Positions 20,578-29,453 of a stretch of 64,000 nucleotides of DNA are shown here, one piece after another (within the stretch, counting starts at the first letter, position 1; each line of letters starts with the position of its first letter). The stretch is from Listeria booriae. Its GTDB lineage: Bacteria > Bacillota > Bacilli > Lactobacillales > Listeriaceae. The notes beneath the pieces are model-generated. The model saw nothing but the letters and a program-made list of their open reading frames with translations, was not told where the DNA came from and did not search any database. The stretch spans positions 310,001 to 374,000 of the forward strand of contig NZ_JNFA01000011.1 in NCBI RefSeq assembly GCF_000766865.1, in the 5' to 3' direction. A program made the position numbers and the translations under genes.

Positions 20578-20823
20578 TCATTCAATTTCTTTGGTTTCGT
20601 TATGATAGTGGGATACAAATGCACCGCTGTATGGAAAAACACGAATATATCCTTCACCAGATAACCGTGATAGTGCTGCTTTGATTGGCGTTCGACTCAT
20701 GTGAAGCTCTTCGGTCAAATCACGCTGATTCACGAAATCCCCAACTGCATATGTGCCATCAATAATACGTTGCAGAATGTGTTCATAGGCCTTCTCTTCT
20801 AGCCGTGTCTTACGATCGTCCAT
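20578..20823 (-). CDS. Minimal GntR-type winged-helix protein
   Basis: 81 residues consisting of little more than a GntR DNA-binding domain (AYEHILQRIIDGTYAVGDFV, then LHMSRTPIKAALSRLSGEGY). The usual C-terminal FadR or UTRA effector domain is absent; only about ten residues follow. The start is ATG 20823, 6 nt after GAGGAG; a longer frame to 21012 crosses a hairpin and has no site. It lies between the giant-protein gene and the lipoprotein gene. Two inverted repeats just upstream are possible operators. The paralogue at 35175 has the same minimal form. Confidence 0.8.
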   Translation of the reverse strand: MDDRKTRLEEKAYEHILQRIIDGTYAVGDFVNQRDLTEELHMSRTPIKAALSRLSGEGYIRVFPYSGAFVSHYHNETKEIE

Positions 20824-20851
20824 ATAAATCTCCTCTTCTAGTCCAAAATTA

Positions 20852-20924
20852 ATACAAGGTGTATGCTTTGTATCTGCCAGTGGCGTACACATATATATGA
20901 CAACTGGTAGCTGCGTTGTCATAT
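20852..20924. promoter_or_regulatory. Two inverted repeats upstream of the GntR-type gene
   Basis: ATACAA (20852-20857)/TTGTAT (20868-20873) and the longer ATATGACAAC (20895-20904)/GTTGTCATAT (20915-20924) both have 10-nt spacers. They lie in the 200-nt gap before the winged-helix gene and are plausible operators for it. The second could also be an RNA hairpin. Confidence 0.5.
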
Positions 20925-20942
20925 AGCTAAGTAGGGAATTAT

Positions 20943-20990
20943 AAATCAACGGGGTCGACATTTGTCGTGATGGCGACCCCTTGTTGATTT
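20943..20990 (-). terminator. Intercistronic hairpin after the giant-protein gene, possible partial terminator
   Basis: AAATCAAC plus GGGGTCG (20943-20957) pairs with CGACCCC, a 2-nt bulge and GTTGATTT (20974-20990). The T-run after it on the minus strand is weak, so partial termination or RNA stabilisation is possible. Module B has a comparable hairpin at 37023-37069 in the same position. Confidence 0.6.
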
Positions 20991-21024
20991 GGTTACTTTT
21001 AACTTTTTTCATTAGTAGATATTA

Positions 21025-24000
21025 TTAATCTGTATATACGTGTTGTGATCCGATAGGCTGGATATAGCCCGTGTTAATACCTTCTGTTACTAGATACTCA
21101 ACACCTTGATATGTGGCATATAGTTTGAAGTTATACGCACCAGCTTGTCCCCATCCGCCAATGGATGTACCACTTTCAATTTCTTGATGGTATGCGCCAT
21201 TGGAAGTACCGATTTGTGTGCTGAATCCTAAGGCACCTGTCACTGTAGAATAGGCGTCTAAGCGGTATGTGACTCCTGCTGGGACATCTGCATTATGCGG
21301 ATAAATGTAAGCTTTCCAAGAACTTGCCCCATGGCGGGAGTTAGCAATTTCTAGGTCAGCACTCTTCATACGATCTGCGATCGATTTTCCTGTAACAGTG
21401 ATTGTGAATGTGCGCACTGTATTGCCAGATGCATCTTTTACTGTTACTAAAGAACTTCCTGTTTTGCTTTGATCGAGAGTAAATACTGCTAAGTTACCAC
21501 TTGGACCCACTTTCGTGAATAGGCTTGGGTTCGATAGAGTATACGTAAAATCAGTTGCTAACAAGATACCCCCTGCCTTATTATAGAAGGCTACATCTAC
21601 TTGCCCATTACCATAACCGTCTTTGTAAGTGTTTGGTACACTGATTGTTCCACCATTTGCAAGATCTGTGTCTGGTGTGAATCCTGGGTGATAAACCCAT
21701 TTTGCATTAGATACTGCATTTGGATCCGCGACAGTTACGTTGATTGTTTTTGTGATGTTAGAGCCGTCTAGTGTTTTCACAGCAATTGTTGTTGTGCCTG
21801 CTTTTTTCGCTGTCCAATTTCCGTTAGCATCAACTGTTATAATGCTTGGATCGGCTGATGTGTAGCTTAGTGCTTTGTTTGTTGTATTTGCTGGAGAAAC
21901 TGTTGCGCTTACTTTGCCTGTGTCGGCTACGTTAGCAGTGATATTCGATGCGCTCAGTGTAAGATCTGCCGCTTTGACCGTTGTGTTCGCTTGGGCTACG
22001 TGTACGATGAATGTGCGTACGGTGTTTCCTGCTTTGTCTTTCACTGTAATTGTTGCTGTTCCTGCGCCAACAACCAATAGTCTATTCCAGTTATCTCCTT
22101 GATCTGCTTTTGGAGCTAACACGGAAGTATCACTAGATGTATAGACGTAGTTACTGCTGTTCAACATATTTCCTGCTGTATCATATTCTCTGAAGTTCAT
22201 GTCGTGTGAATTGTATGTGTTTGTGAAGGCTGTATCGATATAGATATTTTTGCCTTCTGTAATAACATCGTCTGGATAGTTAGGGATGTTTTCTTCTTTA
22301 ACTACAACGGATTCGCCTACGTTTACAGTGATTGTTTTTGTAATGTTGCTACCATCAGTTGTTCTTACAGCAATCGTCGTTGTGCCTGCTTTGTGAGCTG
22401 TCCAGTTTCCATTAGCGTCAACTGTAATGATGCTTGGATCGGCTGGTGTGTAGCTCAACGTTTTATTTGTTGTAGTAGTTGGTTGTACTGTTGCACTTAC
22501 TTTGCCTGTTCCGCCGATGATTGTGTTAATGTTAGAAGCTCCAAGTACGATATCGCTTGCTTTTACGTCAGATGCTGTCACAACGATTGTGAATGTGCGT
22601 ACAACATTTCCTTTTGAATCGCGAACTGTGACAAGTGTACTTCCTGTTTTATCGCTATGAGAGAAGGCAAGTAGTTGAGAGTTCGAGTAGATTGGTGTTA
22701 CAAGACCAGGATTGGAGAATGTTGCTGTAAAGCCTGTTGTTTGTACAACGCCACCGTCTTTGTTGTAGAATTGGACATTTATATTTGGATTATTGTAGCT
22801 GTCGTAGTAGTTGTTAGCAATTGTTAGTGTACTGCTATTGTTTACTGCTGGTGTTGAGCCGTCTTTATTGTATATCCATTGTGCTGTTGATACTTCGGCT
22901 GGGTTTACTTGTACGACAAGTGATGCATTTAGGTTTGTGATTGTTTGTTGTGATTGTACTTGGACATATCCAGATACGCCATCGCTACCAAATGCGCTGT
23001 TTGCTAATACATTGTATCCAGCTGGTGGTGTAACTTTTACGTAGTAGTTATTTGGAGCGATATTTTCAAATTTGTATAAACCGTTAGCATCGGTAGTCGC
23101 TGTATCTACGACGGCTCCGCTCACGCTATACAATGTTACAGTAGCGCCAGGTATGCCTGATTCGCTGACTTCTTGTGTGCCATTTTTGTTTAGGTCACCA
23201 AAAACGGTGGATCGAATTTGGCCTACTTTTTGTGCGAGGGTTAGACGGAGATTATTGATATTGCCATTTCCATCGACGTGTAGATAGTAGCTATTTCCGT
23301 CGTTACCGAATCCGTAAGAGGAATCGAAGGTATAGCCATCTGGAATTGGGGCTTTGACGTAGTAGTCGCCTTCTGGTAGGGAGCCGAAGCGGAAATCACC
23401 GTCAGAGTTTGTTGCCACAGTTTTTACTAATGTGCCGTCTACTGTGTACAAGGATACGTTTTGGCCATCAATGCCTAGTCCGCTTGGTGTATTGAGTACG
23501 CCTGCGATTGTTGCGTTTGCTTGTTTTTGTAGGTTGATTGCGTAGCCGCTAGCTGTGTTGTCGCCGGTAAGTGCAATATAGTTGCTGTTGCCGTCACTAC
23601 CGTAGCCGTTTCCACTTGCGTAGTTATATCCTGTTGGAATAATCACTTTCGTGTAGTAGTTGCCTTGTTCTAGACCTGTAAAGCTATAGGTACCGTCGCT
23701 AGCTGTTTGGACTGTTTGAATTAAAGTACCTTGAACGTCATGCAATTCTACGCGTGTATTGGCAATTCCTGCACCTGTTGTCGCATCTTTTACCGCACCG
23801 TTTACTGCAGAATTATTTAATGCTGTTAGACCTAAATTCAATTCGTTTTGTACAGTTTGTTCGCTGGCTACTGAGAAATAACCAGTTGTGCCATCGCTAC
23901 CGAAATACGTGCTAGATTGGTATTTGTAGTTGTTTGGAATATCCGCTTTTGCATAATACTTGCCCGGTTTTACTCCTGAAAAACTGTATGCGCCATTGCT

Positions 24001-24609
24001 GTCTGTCGTTGTGTCGGCTACTTTTGTGCCTGATTCGTTGTATAAGGCAATGTGCACATTATTGATGCCTGATTCGCCGCCATCTTTTTGACCATTTTTG
24101 TTGCTATCGTTGTATACAAAGCTTTGGATTGCGCCTTGTTGTGGATAGAAGCCGAAATGATAGCCTGTTACAGTATTGCCACCTGAAATGGTGAAGTAGC
24201 TTGAGTTGCCGTCTGCACCATTGATGCCTTCTGTTGTATATAGTTTTTCGTCTGTGGGAAGTGTGGAAAGATCAACATGAAGGTAATAGGTGCCATCTGC
24301 TAGGTTAGCAAATTCGTATTTACCGTCTGCGCCTGTTGTTGCTGTAGCTACGAGTGCGCCTTGATCATTGTGTAATTCCACTTTGATTCCTGCTACGCCT
24401 TGTTCGCCGCTATCTTGTTTGGCATTGCCGTTTAAATCTTCAAACATGGTATCTGTAACACTGCCTTGTCCTGCCGCTGCTACTTGTTGTACCTTGTTTT
24501 CAGCTGCGGATACTGTGTATGGGTGTGCAATAGGTGCTAAACTTCCGATGATGAGTGTTCCAGCAAGTAAGCCAGAGCCCCATTTTTTAACTAGCTTGTT
24601 TTTGTTCAT
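21025..24609 (-). CDS. Giant secreted SdrD-B/Ig-repeat protein, module A
   Basis: 1194 residues. The signal peptide (about 1-35) is followed by five SdrD_B/Cna_B-like domains of about 100 residues, the first, second and fifth with calcium-loop motifs (DLNGNAKQDSGEQG, DSNKNGQKDGGESG, DLNKNGTQEVSESG). Next come alternating Ig-like 'YNKD' domains and BIG2 domains, then the shared 115-residue C-terminal domain (SIADRMKSADLEIA, then YLVTEG, ending HVYTD). There is no LPXTG, membrane anchor or known wall-binding module. It lies 59 nt downstream of the VPMTG microprotein gene. Its closest relative is the protein at 37101. Probable role: extended surface or matrix protein, possibly an adhesin. Confidence 0.88.
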   Translation of the reverse strand: MNKNKLVKKWGSGLLAGTLIIGSLAPIAHPYTVSAAENKVQQVAAAGQGSVTDTMFEDLNGNAKQDSGEQGVAGIKVELHNDQGALVATATTGADGKYEFANLADGTYYLHVDLSTLPTDEKLYTTEGINGADGNSSYFTISGGNTVTGYHFGFYPQQGAIQSFVYNDSNKNGQKDGGESGINNVHIALYNESGTKVADTTTDSNGAYSFSGVKPGKYYAKADIPNNYKYQSSTYFGSDGTTGYFSVASEQTVQNELNLGLTALNNSAVNGAVKDATTGAGIANTRVELHDVQGTLIQTVQTASDGTYSFTGLEQGNYYTKVIIPTGYNYASGNGYGSDGNSNYIALTGDNTASGYAINLQKQANATIAGVLNTPSGLGIDGQNVSLYTVDGTLVKTVATNSDGDFRFGSLPEGDYYVKAPIPDGYTFDSSYGFGNDGNSYYLHVDGNGNINNLRLTLAQKVGQIRSTVFGDLNKNGTQEVSESGIPGATVTLYSVSGAVVDTATTDANGLYKFENIAPNNYYVKVTPPAGYNVLANSAFGSDGVSGYVQVQSQQTITNLNASLVVQVNPAEVSTAQWIYNKDGSTPAVNNSSTLTIANNYYDSYNNPNINVQFYNKDGGVVQTTGFTATFSNPGLVTPIYSNSQLLAFSHSDKTGSTLVTVRDSKGNVVRTFTIVVTASDVKASDIVLGASNINTIIGGTGKVSATVQPTTTTNKTLSYTPADPSIITVDANGNWTAHKAGTTTIAVRTTDGSNITKTITVNVGESVVVKEENIPNYPDDVITEGKNIYIDTAFTNTYNSHDMNFREYDTAGNMLNSSNYVYTSSDTSVLAPKADQGDNWNRLLVVGAGTATITVKDKAGNTVRTFIVHVAQANTTVKAADLTLSASNITANVADTGKVSATVSPANTTNKALSYTSADPSIITVDANGNWTAKKAGTTTIAVKTLDGSNITKTINVTVADPNAVSNAKWVYHPGFTPDTDLANGGTISVPNTYKDGYGNGQVDVAFYNKAGGILLATDFTYTLSNPSLFTKVGPSGNLAVFTLDQSKTGSSLVTVKDASGNTVRTFTITVTGKSIADRMKSADLEIANSRHGASSWKAYIYPHNADVPAGVTYRLDAYSTVTGALGFSTQIGTSNGAYHQEIESGTSIGGWGQAGAYNFKLYATYQGVEYLVTEGINTGYIQPIGSQHVYTD

Positions 24610-24668
24610 GTTTTCCCCTCCTCAGATAGATAGAGATGCCTTGTTAAGTGTCATCTCCTTGCTTACTA

Positions 24669-24845
24669 CTAGATCGCCTTTCGTTTGCGTCTTGTTTTTG
24701 CAATTAGCACTGCTGCAGTTAGTATGGCCATACCAACCCCGATGGCAGCCGCTGCTAATGGATAGCCTTGCAAAAAAACCACCCCCATCACAGGACCTCC
24801 ACCAGTCATTGGTACTAGCGGGTTTATGTTCCCTCCTTGACTCAT
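24669..24845 (-). CDS. VPMTG microprotein, module A
   Basis: 58 residues, beginning MSQGGNINPLVPMTGGGP. After a GVVFLQGYPL linker there is one hydrophobic helix (about residues 30-49) and a basic tail (KTRRKRKAI). The order VPxTG, hydrophobic segment, positive tail mimics a sortase sorting signal, but there is no N-terminal signal peptide and only about 14 residues precede the motif. By the positive-inside rule the N-terminus should be outside. GGGAGG stands 7 nt before the ATG. It is nearly the same as the product at 40977, and both genes directly precede a giant surface protein gene, so this small frame is very likely real. Confidence 0.85.
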   Translation of the reverse strand: MSQGGNINPLVPMTGGGPVMGVVFLQGYPLAAAAIGVGMAILTAAVLIAKTRRKRKAI

Positions 24846-25331
24846 AGATCAACCTCCCAGCTACACGTGTAATAGTATACAAACGATACATTTACCGTTT
24901 ATACATTCTCACTATATACTAAAAAATATTACATTTTTTATATAAAATCAGCACTTTAAATCGCGTTATATAGCGGTTAGGTTTTTTTCACAAAGAAATA
25001 TCACGTTTTTTTTCAAATTTGGAACACATTTTTTCTTTCTCGCTTTTACGTTGCTTTTTTTTGATTGTTTTTTGTTTTATTTTTTTAAGGATATGTATGT
25101 TTTTAGTGAAGGAGAATCGGGTTAGTTAAGAATATTAACTTATTGTTTTTAAATAAGCCTCCAGTTCTGTAGCGCTCAATTCATTTAATTAATATTTATT
25201 ACTTTATATTCATTTTTGTTTTATTGATAAAATATCCCATGAATAAAAATGTAATATAAAATTCATTTTCTTGCACAAACGCATTCTATCAAATATTTCC
25301 TTTTTATTCAAATATTAATGTATGTAGAAAA
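24846..25331. other. Very AT-rich intergenic region upstream of module A
   Basis: No gene is seen. It must hold the promoter of the microprotein/giant-protein operon. A 6-bp inverted repeat AGTTAA-N5-TTAACT (25124-25140) is the only clear dyad. It recalls half-sites of PrfA-type regulators but in the opposite orientation, so I do not call it a PrfA box. Confidence 0.45.
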
Positions 25332-25362
25332 AGCGCATCACCCGAAAATAGAGTGATGCGCT
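25332..25362 (-). terminator. Intrinsic terminator of the LPXTG gene
   Basis: AGCGCATCAC (25332-25341) and GTGATGCGCT (25353-25362) form a perfect 10-bp stem with an 11-nt loop, followed on the minus strand by TTTTTC. It closes the long module B run. Confidence 0.88.
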
Positions 25363-25372
25363 CTCTTTGGCG

Positions 25373-28300
25373 TTATTTTTTGCGTCTGAATAATAGGTAG
25401 GCGAGTGCGATAAGGCCACTACCTAGGGCTACTGCGCCTTTGTTTGATTGGTCTCCGGTTGTTGGTAGTTCTGCCACCGTTTGGCTTGGTTGTGGTTGAT
25501 CTGGAGTGATTGTGCTCGCAATTTCAACTACTGGCTTAACTGGTGGACTTGTTGGGTGAACTGGTGTTGCAGCTACTGGAAGAACGGTAACGGAAATTGT
25601 TTTTTCTGTTTGGTTGCCGTCACTGTCTGTTACGCGATATGTTACTTGGTAGACGCCTGGTTTTGATGTGTCTACGTTGTTTTTGATGACTTCAATTTTG
25701 TTTGTGATGTTGCCATCTTCTTTGTCCTCGCTTGTTACGATATCCAATGGGTTGAATTTGTCTCCTGCAGTCACGACTTGGTCGGTTGCTTCTATTTCTG
25801 GTTTTTCATTGGATGTAACGGTCACTTGGATTGTCTTTTCCGTTTTGTTGCCGTCGCTATCTGTTACTTCGTAGGTGACTTGATATGTGCCTTCTTTGCT
25901 GATATCTACTGTGTTGTGAATGATTTTAATGGCTTTTGTCAGGTCGCCGTCTTCAAAATCTGTTGCGGTAACTTCTGCTAGTGGATCAAATTTGCCGCCT
26001 TTTTTGATTGTGTGATCGGTTGCTTCTATGGTTGGTTTGTCGTTGCTTGTTACCGTCACGGTTATTGTTTTAGTTGTTGTGTTGTCATCGCTGTCTGTTA
26101 CTTCGTATTCGATGTGGTAGACGCCCTCTTTGGCTGTATCGACATCGTTGGATTTGATTTTGATGCTCTTTGTTAGGTCGCCGTCTTCTTGGTCTGCTGC
26201 GCTAACTTCTGCCATTGGGTCGAATTTGGCGCCTTTTTTGATTGTGTGGTCCGTTGCTGTGATGGCTGGTGCTTCGTTGCTTGTCACGGTCACTGTAATT
26301 GTTTTGAAAACAGTATTGGCGTCGCTGTCGGTGATGCTGTAGGTCACGTGGTAAATGCCTTCTTTACTTGTGTCCACGTCACTTTCTGTTACTTTGATTG
26401 CATCCGTAACATCTCCATCTTCTCTGTCGGTCGCTTTTATGTCTTGAAGTGGGTCGAAATCTTTGCCGCGTTTCACGGTATGATCTTCGGCTGTGATTTC
26501 TGGAACGTCATTACTCGTCACGGTTACAGCGATTTTTTTCGTCGTCGTGTTGTTGTCGCTATCTGTTACTTCGTATGTCACGGAATAGACGCCTTCTTTG
26601 TCAGGCTCGACATTGTTTTCAGTCACTTTCACAGTTGTTGTAACGTCGCCGTCTTCTTTATCTGTTGCACTCACGTCGGCTAGCGGATCGAATGTCCCAC
26701 CTTTTTTGAACGTACGGTCATTTGCAAAAATTTCTGGGGCATCATTACTCGTTACCGTTACTGTGATTGTTTCTGCTGTTGTATTGCCATCGCTGTCTGT
26801 TACGGCATAGGTCACGTGGTATGTTCCTTCTTTGGTTGTATCGACATCATTGGCAGTGACTTGAATGTCTTTTGTTAGGTCACCATCTTCTTTGTCTGCT
26901 GCACTCACATCGGTTAGCGCGTCAAATTTGCCGCCTTTTTTCAGTGTGTGGTCGGTTGCTTCGATTGTTGGGGCATCGTTACTTGTTACTGTTACCGTGA
27001 TTGTTTTTGTTGTCGTATTGTTGTCGCTGTCTGTCACGGCGTAACTTACATGGTACGTGCCTTCTTTCGTTGTGTCGACGTCGCTTGAAGTGACTTTGAT
27101 TTCTTTTGTCACGTCGCCGTCTTCTTTATCTGCTGCGCTCACGTCGGCTAGCAAATCGAATGTGCCGCCTTTTTTCAATGTGTGGTCGGTTGCTTCGATT
27201 GTTGGGGCGTCATTGCTTGTTACTGTTACCGTGATTGTTTTTGTCGTTGTGTTTTTATCGCTATCTGTCACGGCGTAGCTTACATGGTACGTGCCTTCTT
27301 TCGTTGTGTCGACGTCATTGGCAGTGATTTTGACGTCTTTTGTTAGGTCGCCGTCTTCTTTATCTGCTGCGCTCACGTCGGCTAGCGGATCGAATGTGGT
27401 ACCTTTTTTCAAGCTGTGGTCGGTTGCTTCAATTGTTGGAGCGTCATTGCTTAACACGGTTACCGTAATTGTTTTTGTTGTTGTATGGTCGTCGCTATCT
27501 GTCACGGCGTAGGTCACGTGATACGTTCCTTCTTTGCTTGTGTCGACGTCATTAGCAGTAATCTTGATGTCTTTTGTCATGTCGCCGTCTTCTTTATCTG
27601 CTGCGCTCACGTCGGCTAGTGGATTGAATGTATCGCCCTTTTTCAACGTGTGGTCGGTTGCTTCAATCGTCGGTACTTCATTGCTTGTTACCGTTACTGT
27701 GATTGTTTTTGTCGTTGTATTGTTGTCGCTATCTGTCACGGTGTAAGTCACGTGGTACGTTCCTTCTTTGCTTGTGTCGATATCGTTGGCAGTAACCTTA
27801 ATGTCTTTTGTCAGGTCGCCATCTTCTTTATCTGTAGCACTCACGTCGGCTAACGGGTCAAATGTAGCACCTTTTTTCAACGTATGGTCGGTTGCTTCGA
27901 TTGTCGGAAAATCATTGCTGACTACTGTTACCGTCACTTGTTTTGTCGTTACATTACCATCGCTGTCGGTTACGCTATATGTGACGTGGTAAACGCCTGC
28001 TTTCGTTGTGTCGACATCGTTTGCCGTGATTTTCACGCTGCTTGTTAGGTTGCCGTCTTCTGGGTCAGTAGCGCTCACATCGGCTAGCGGATTAAATGTA
28101 CCACCTTGTTTCAACGTGTGGTCGGTTGCTGTGATTGTTGGCGCATTGTTCGCAAGTACACTTAAAGTGACATCGTTGGAGTAGTTCGTGTAATCTTCAT
28201 CTGTAAAACCTAAATCTTGATGGGTAACAGTCGCTTGCGTTGTAACGTTGTTTGCTACGACTGCGCCTTTCACATCAAATGTAACGTGTTTAGTTGCGTC

Positions 28301-29170
28301 TTTGGTGATGCTTCCGAGTGGAATAGACAAAATGCGGGTGTTGCTGTCATATGAACCTGCTACAGAAACGCCGTCTACCTTAACATTCGGTGAATCTAGC
28401 GTGACTTCTTGCGGGATTGGGATGGTCAATGTCGTGTTTTGCGATGCCATTCCGCCTTCATTTTTAGCGTCAAAAGAATACGTCGCTGTTTTGTCTTTTT
28501 TCACAGATGTTTTGTCGACGTTGCCAGCTACAGTGATGAAAGATTGTGTTGCGAAAACAATATTGTCTAGCAGGTTACCGTTTCTTGGGTCTCCGCCGAC
28601 TGCTTCAAATTGGAATCGCGTTGTCGTTTGTCCTGCCGGAATTGTATAGGTTCCTGAGTAAGTTTTCCAAGCGTCTACGGATGTTGTCATCGTATCGATG
28701 AGCTTCAAATTGCCTGGGGAGCCAAATTCAACAGTTGCCGTATCCGTCGTGTGTCTGCCGCGATGGGAAACTTGCCATCTTACTTTTGCGCCTGGTGTGG
28801 TCGCGATGTCTTGGTACAAAGCAGATGCTTCGTATGCGTTTAGCTCGGCATATTGCTCGCCGTCCGCCGCGTCCCGGTTCTCGTTATGGTTCTGAATTTC
28901 GATTAAGCCGTCGGATGCTGTCGTTTGCCAACCCGGAACTTGCGATTGATCGAAAGTATTCCAACCTCCGTAAACGACTGCTGGTTGTTCGAAGCTACCA
29001 TTTTGAAGACTAATTACCGAAATCGGTTCTTTTGGAACGCCGTGTACGTTAGTCGTTGCAGCATGCGCCACCGGATCTTTCATCACGTTGTACGGTAGTT
29101 CTGTGTTTCCAGCAAGAATGGCTGATGCGATCATGGTTCCTGCTGCAATTTTGACGATGTTTTTATTCAT
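25373..29170 (-). CDS. LPXTG cell-wall-anchored protein with eleven DUF5011-type repeats
   Basis: About 1265 residues. Signal peptide, then a galactose-binding/CBM-like N-domain (NGSFEQPAVVYGGW to about residue 205), a DUF11-like segment (about 210-335), eleven tandem Ig-like repeats of 78 residues, a proline-rich spanner and a canonical sorting signal (LPTTG about 30 residues from the end, hydrophobic stretch, RRKK). The housekeeping sortase A should link it to peptidoglycan. The start was moved to ATG 29170, which has GGAGGG 7 nt upstream; the ATG at 29185 overlaps that site. It is the last gene of module B. DUF5011 surface proteins are typical of Listeria. Confidence 0.92.
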   Translation of the reverse strand: MNKNIVKIAAGTMIASAILAGNTELPYNVMKDPVAHAATTNVHGVPKEPISVISLQNGSFEQPAVVYGGWNTFDQSQVPGWQTTASDGLIEIQNHNENRDAADGEQYAELNAYEASALYQDIATTPGAKVRWQVSHRGRHTTDTATVEFGSPGNLKLIDTMTTSVDAWKTYSGTYTIPAGQTTTRFQFEAVGGDPRNGNLLDNIVFATQSFITVAGNVDKTSVKKDKTATYSFDAKNEGGMASQNTTLTIPIPQEVTLDSPNVKVDGVSVAGSYDSNTRILSIPLGSITKDATKHVTFDVKGAVVANNVTTQATVTHQDLGFTDEDYTNYSNDVTLSVLANNAPTITATDHTLKQGGTFNPLADVSATDPEDGNLTSSVKITANDVDTTKAGVYHVTYSVTDSDGNVTTKQVTVTVVSNDFPTIEATDHTLKKGATFDPLADVSATDKEDGDLTKDIKVTANDIDTSKEGTYHVTYTVTDSDNNTTTKTITVTVTSNEVPTIEATDHTLKKGDTFNPLADVSAADKEDGDMTKDIKITANDVDTSKEGTYHVTYAVTDSDDHTTTKTITVTVLSNDAPTIEATDHSLKKGTTFDPLADVSAADKEDGDLTKDVKITANDVDTTKEGTYHVSYAVTDSDKNTTTKTITVTVTSNDAPTIEATDHTLKKGGTFDLLADVSAADKEDGDVTKEIKVTSSDVDTTKEGTYHVSYAVTDSDNNTTTKTITVTVTSNDAPTIEATDHTLKKGGKFDALTDVSAADKEDGDLTKDIQVTANDVDTTKEGTYHVTYAVTDSDGNTTAETITVTVTSNDAPEIFANDRTFKKGGTFDPLADVSATDKEDGDVTTTVKVTENNVEPDKEGVYSVTYEVTDSDNNTTTKKIAVTVTSNDVPEITAEDHTVKRGKDFDPLQDIKATDREDGDVTDAIKVTESDVDTSKEGIYHVTYSITDSDANTVFKTITVTVTSNEAPAITATDHTIKKGAKFDPMAEVSAADQEDGDLTKSIKIKSNDVDTAKEGVYHIEYEVTDSDDNTTTKTITVTVTSNDKPTIEATDHTIKKGGKFDPLAEVTATDFEDGDLTKAIKIIHNTVDISKEGTYQVTYEVTDSDGNKTEKTIQVTVTSNEKPEIEATDQVVTAGDKFNPLDIVTSEDKEDGNITNKIEVIKNNVDTSKPGVYQVTYRVTDSDGNQTEKTISVTVLPVAATPVHPTSPPVKPVVEIASTITPDQPQPSQTVAELPTTGDQSNKGAVALGSGLIALAYLLFRRKK
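25580..28156 (-). repeat. Eleven tandem 234-bp coding repeats
   Basis: Within the LPXTG gene, units of 78 codons begin NxxPxIxAxDHxxKxGxxF and end in TxTVTVxS. Central units (4-6) share the NDAPTIEATDH opening and are most alike; the first and last are most diverged, as expected from repeated unequal exchange in the middle of an array. Confidence 0.9.
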
Positions 29171-29207
29171 TAGTAAACCCTCCATTTTTTCTATTTTGCC
29201 TATCTAT

Positions 29208-29450
29208 TCAATGCTTCCGCGAAAGATGCGCTAACTTGCGGCCTTTCGTCGTGATGCAACAAATAACGTCTTTGTTTGTATATACTAGAAAAATATAGCC
29301 GTGCCGATGAAACATGCCTATGACTTCTCTAAGTTCGCGTTCATCTAGCACGTCTATTTCTTGTATGAATCGTTTTTCCAATTCGTGCAGTAATGTATTT
29401 TCTTTCGCCAAATGCTGGAGTAGCGTGACAGGAATCGTACGTTGTGGCAC
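29208..29450 (-). CDS. Small protein of unknown function, in frame with the upstream gene
   Basis: Up to 80 residues from a GTG with no visible ribosome-binding site. The C-terminal half (REVIGMFHRHGYIFLVYTNK and ITTKGRKLAHL) has the look of a winged-helix wing and final helix. It is in the same frame as the gene at 29454, separated only by a TGA and one sense codon, so it may be the detached second half of a single 177-residue protein (nonsense mutation or readthrough), or be translated by coupling. No function is assigned. Confidence 0.45.
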   Translation of the reverse strand: MPQRTIPVTLLQHLAKENTLLHELEKRFIQEIDVLDERELREVIGMFHRHGYIFLVYTNKDVICCITTKGRKLAHLSRKH

Positions 29451-29453
29451 AGC

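Noticed and set aside
25124..25140. AGTTAA-N5-TTAACT dyad as a PrfA box
   Set aside because: The half-sites point the wrong way and the spacer is 5, whereas a PrfA box is TTAACA-N2-TGTTAA.
25580..28156. Regular 234-bp repeats as a CRISPR array
   Set aside because: The repeats are long, in frame and coding; there are no unique spacers of constant length and no cas genes.
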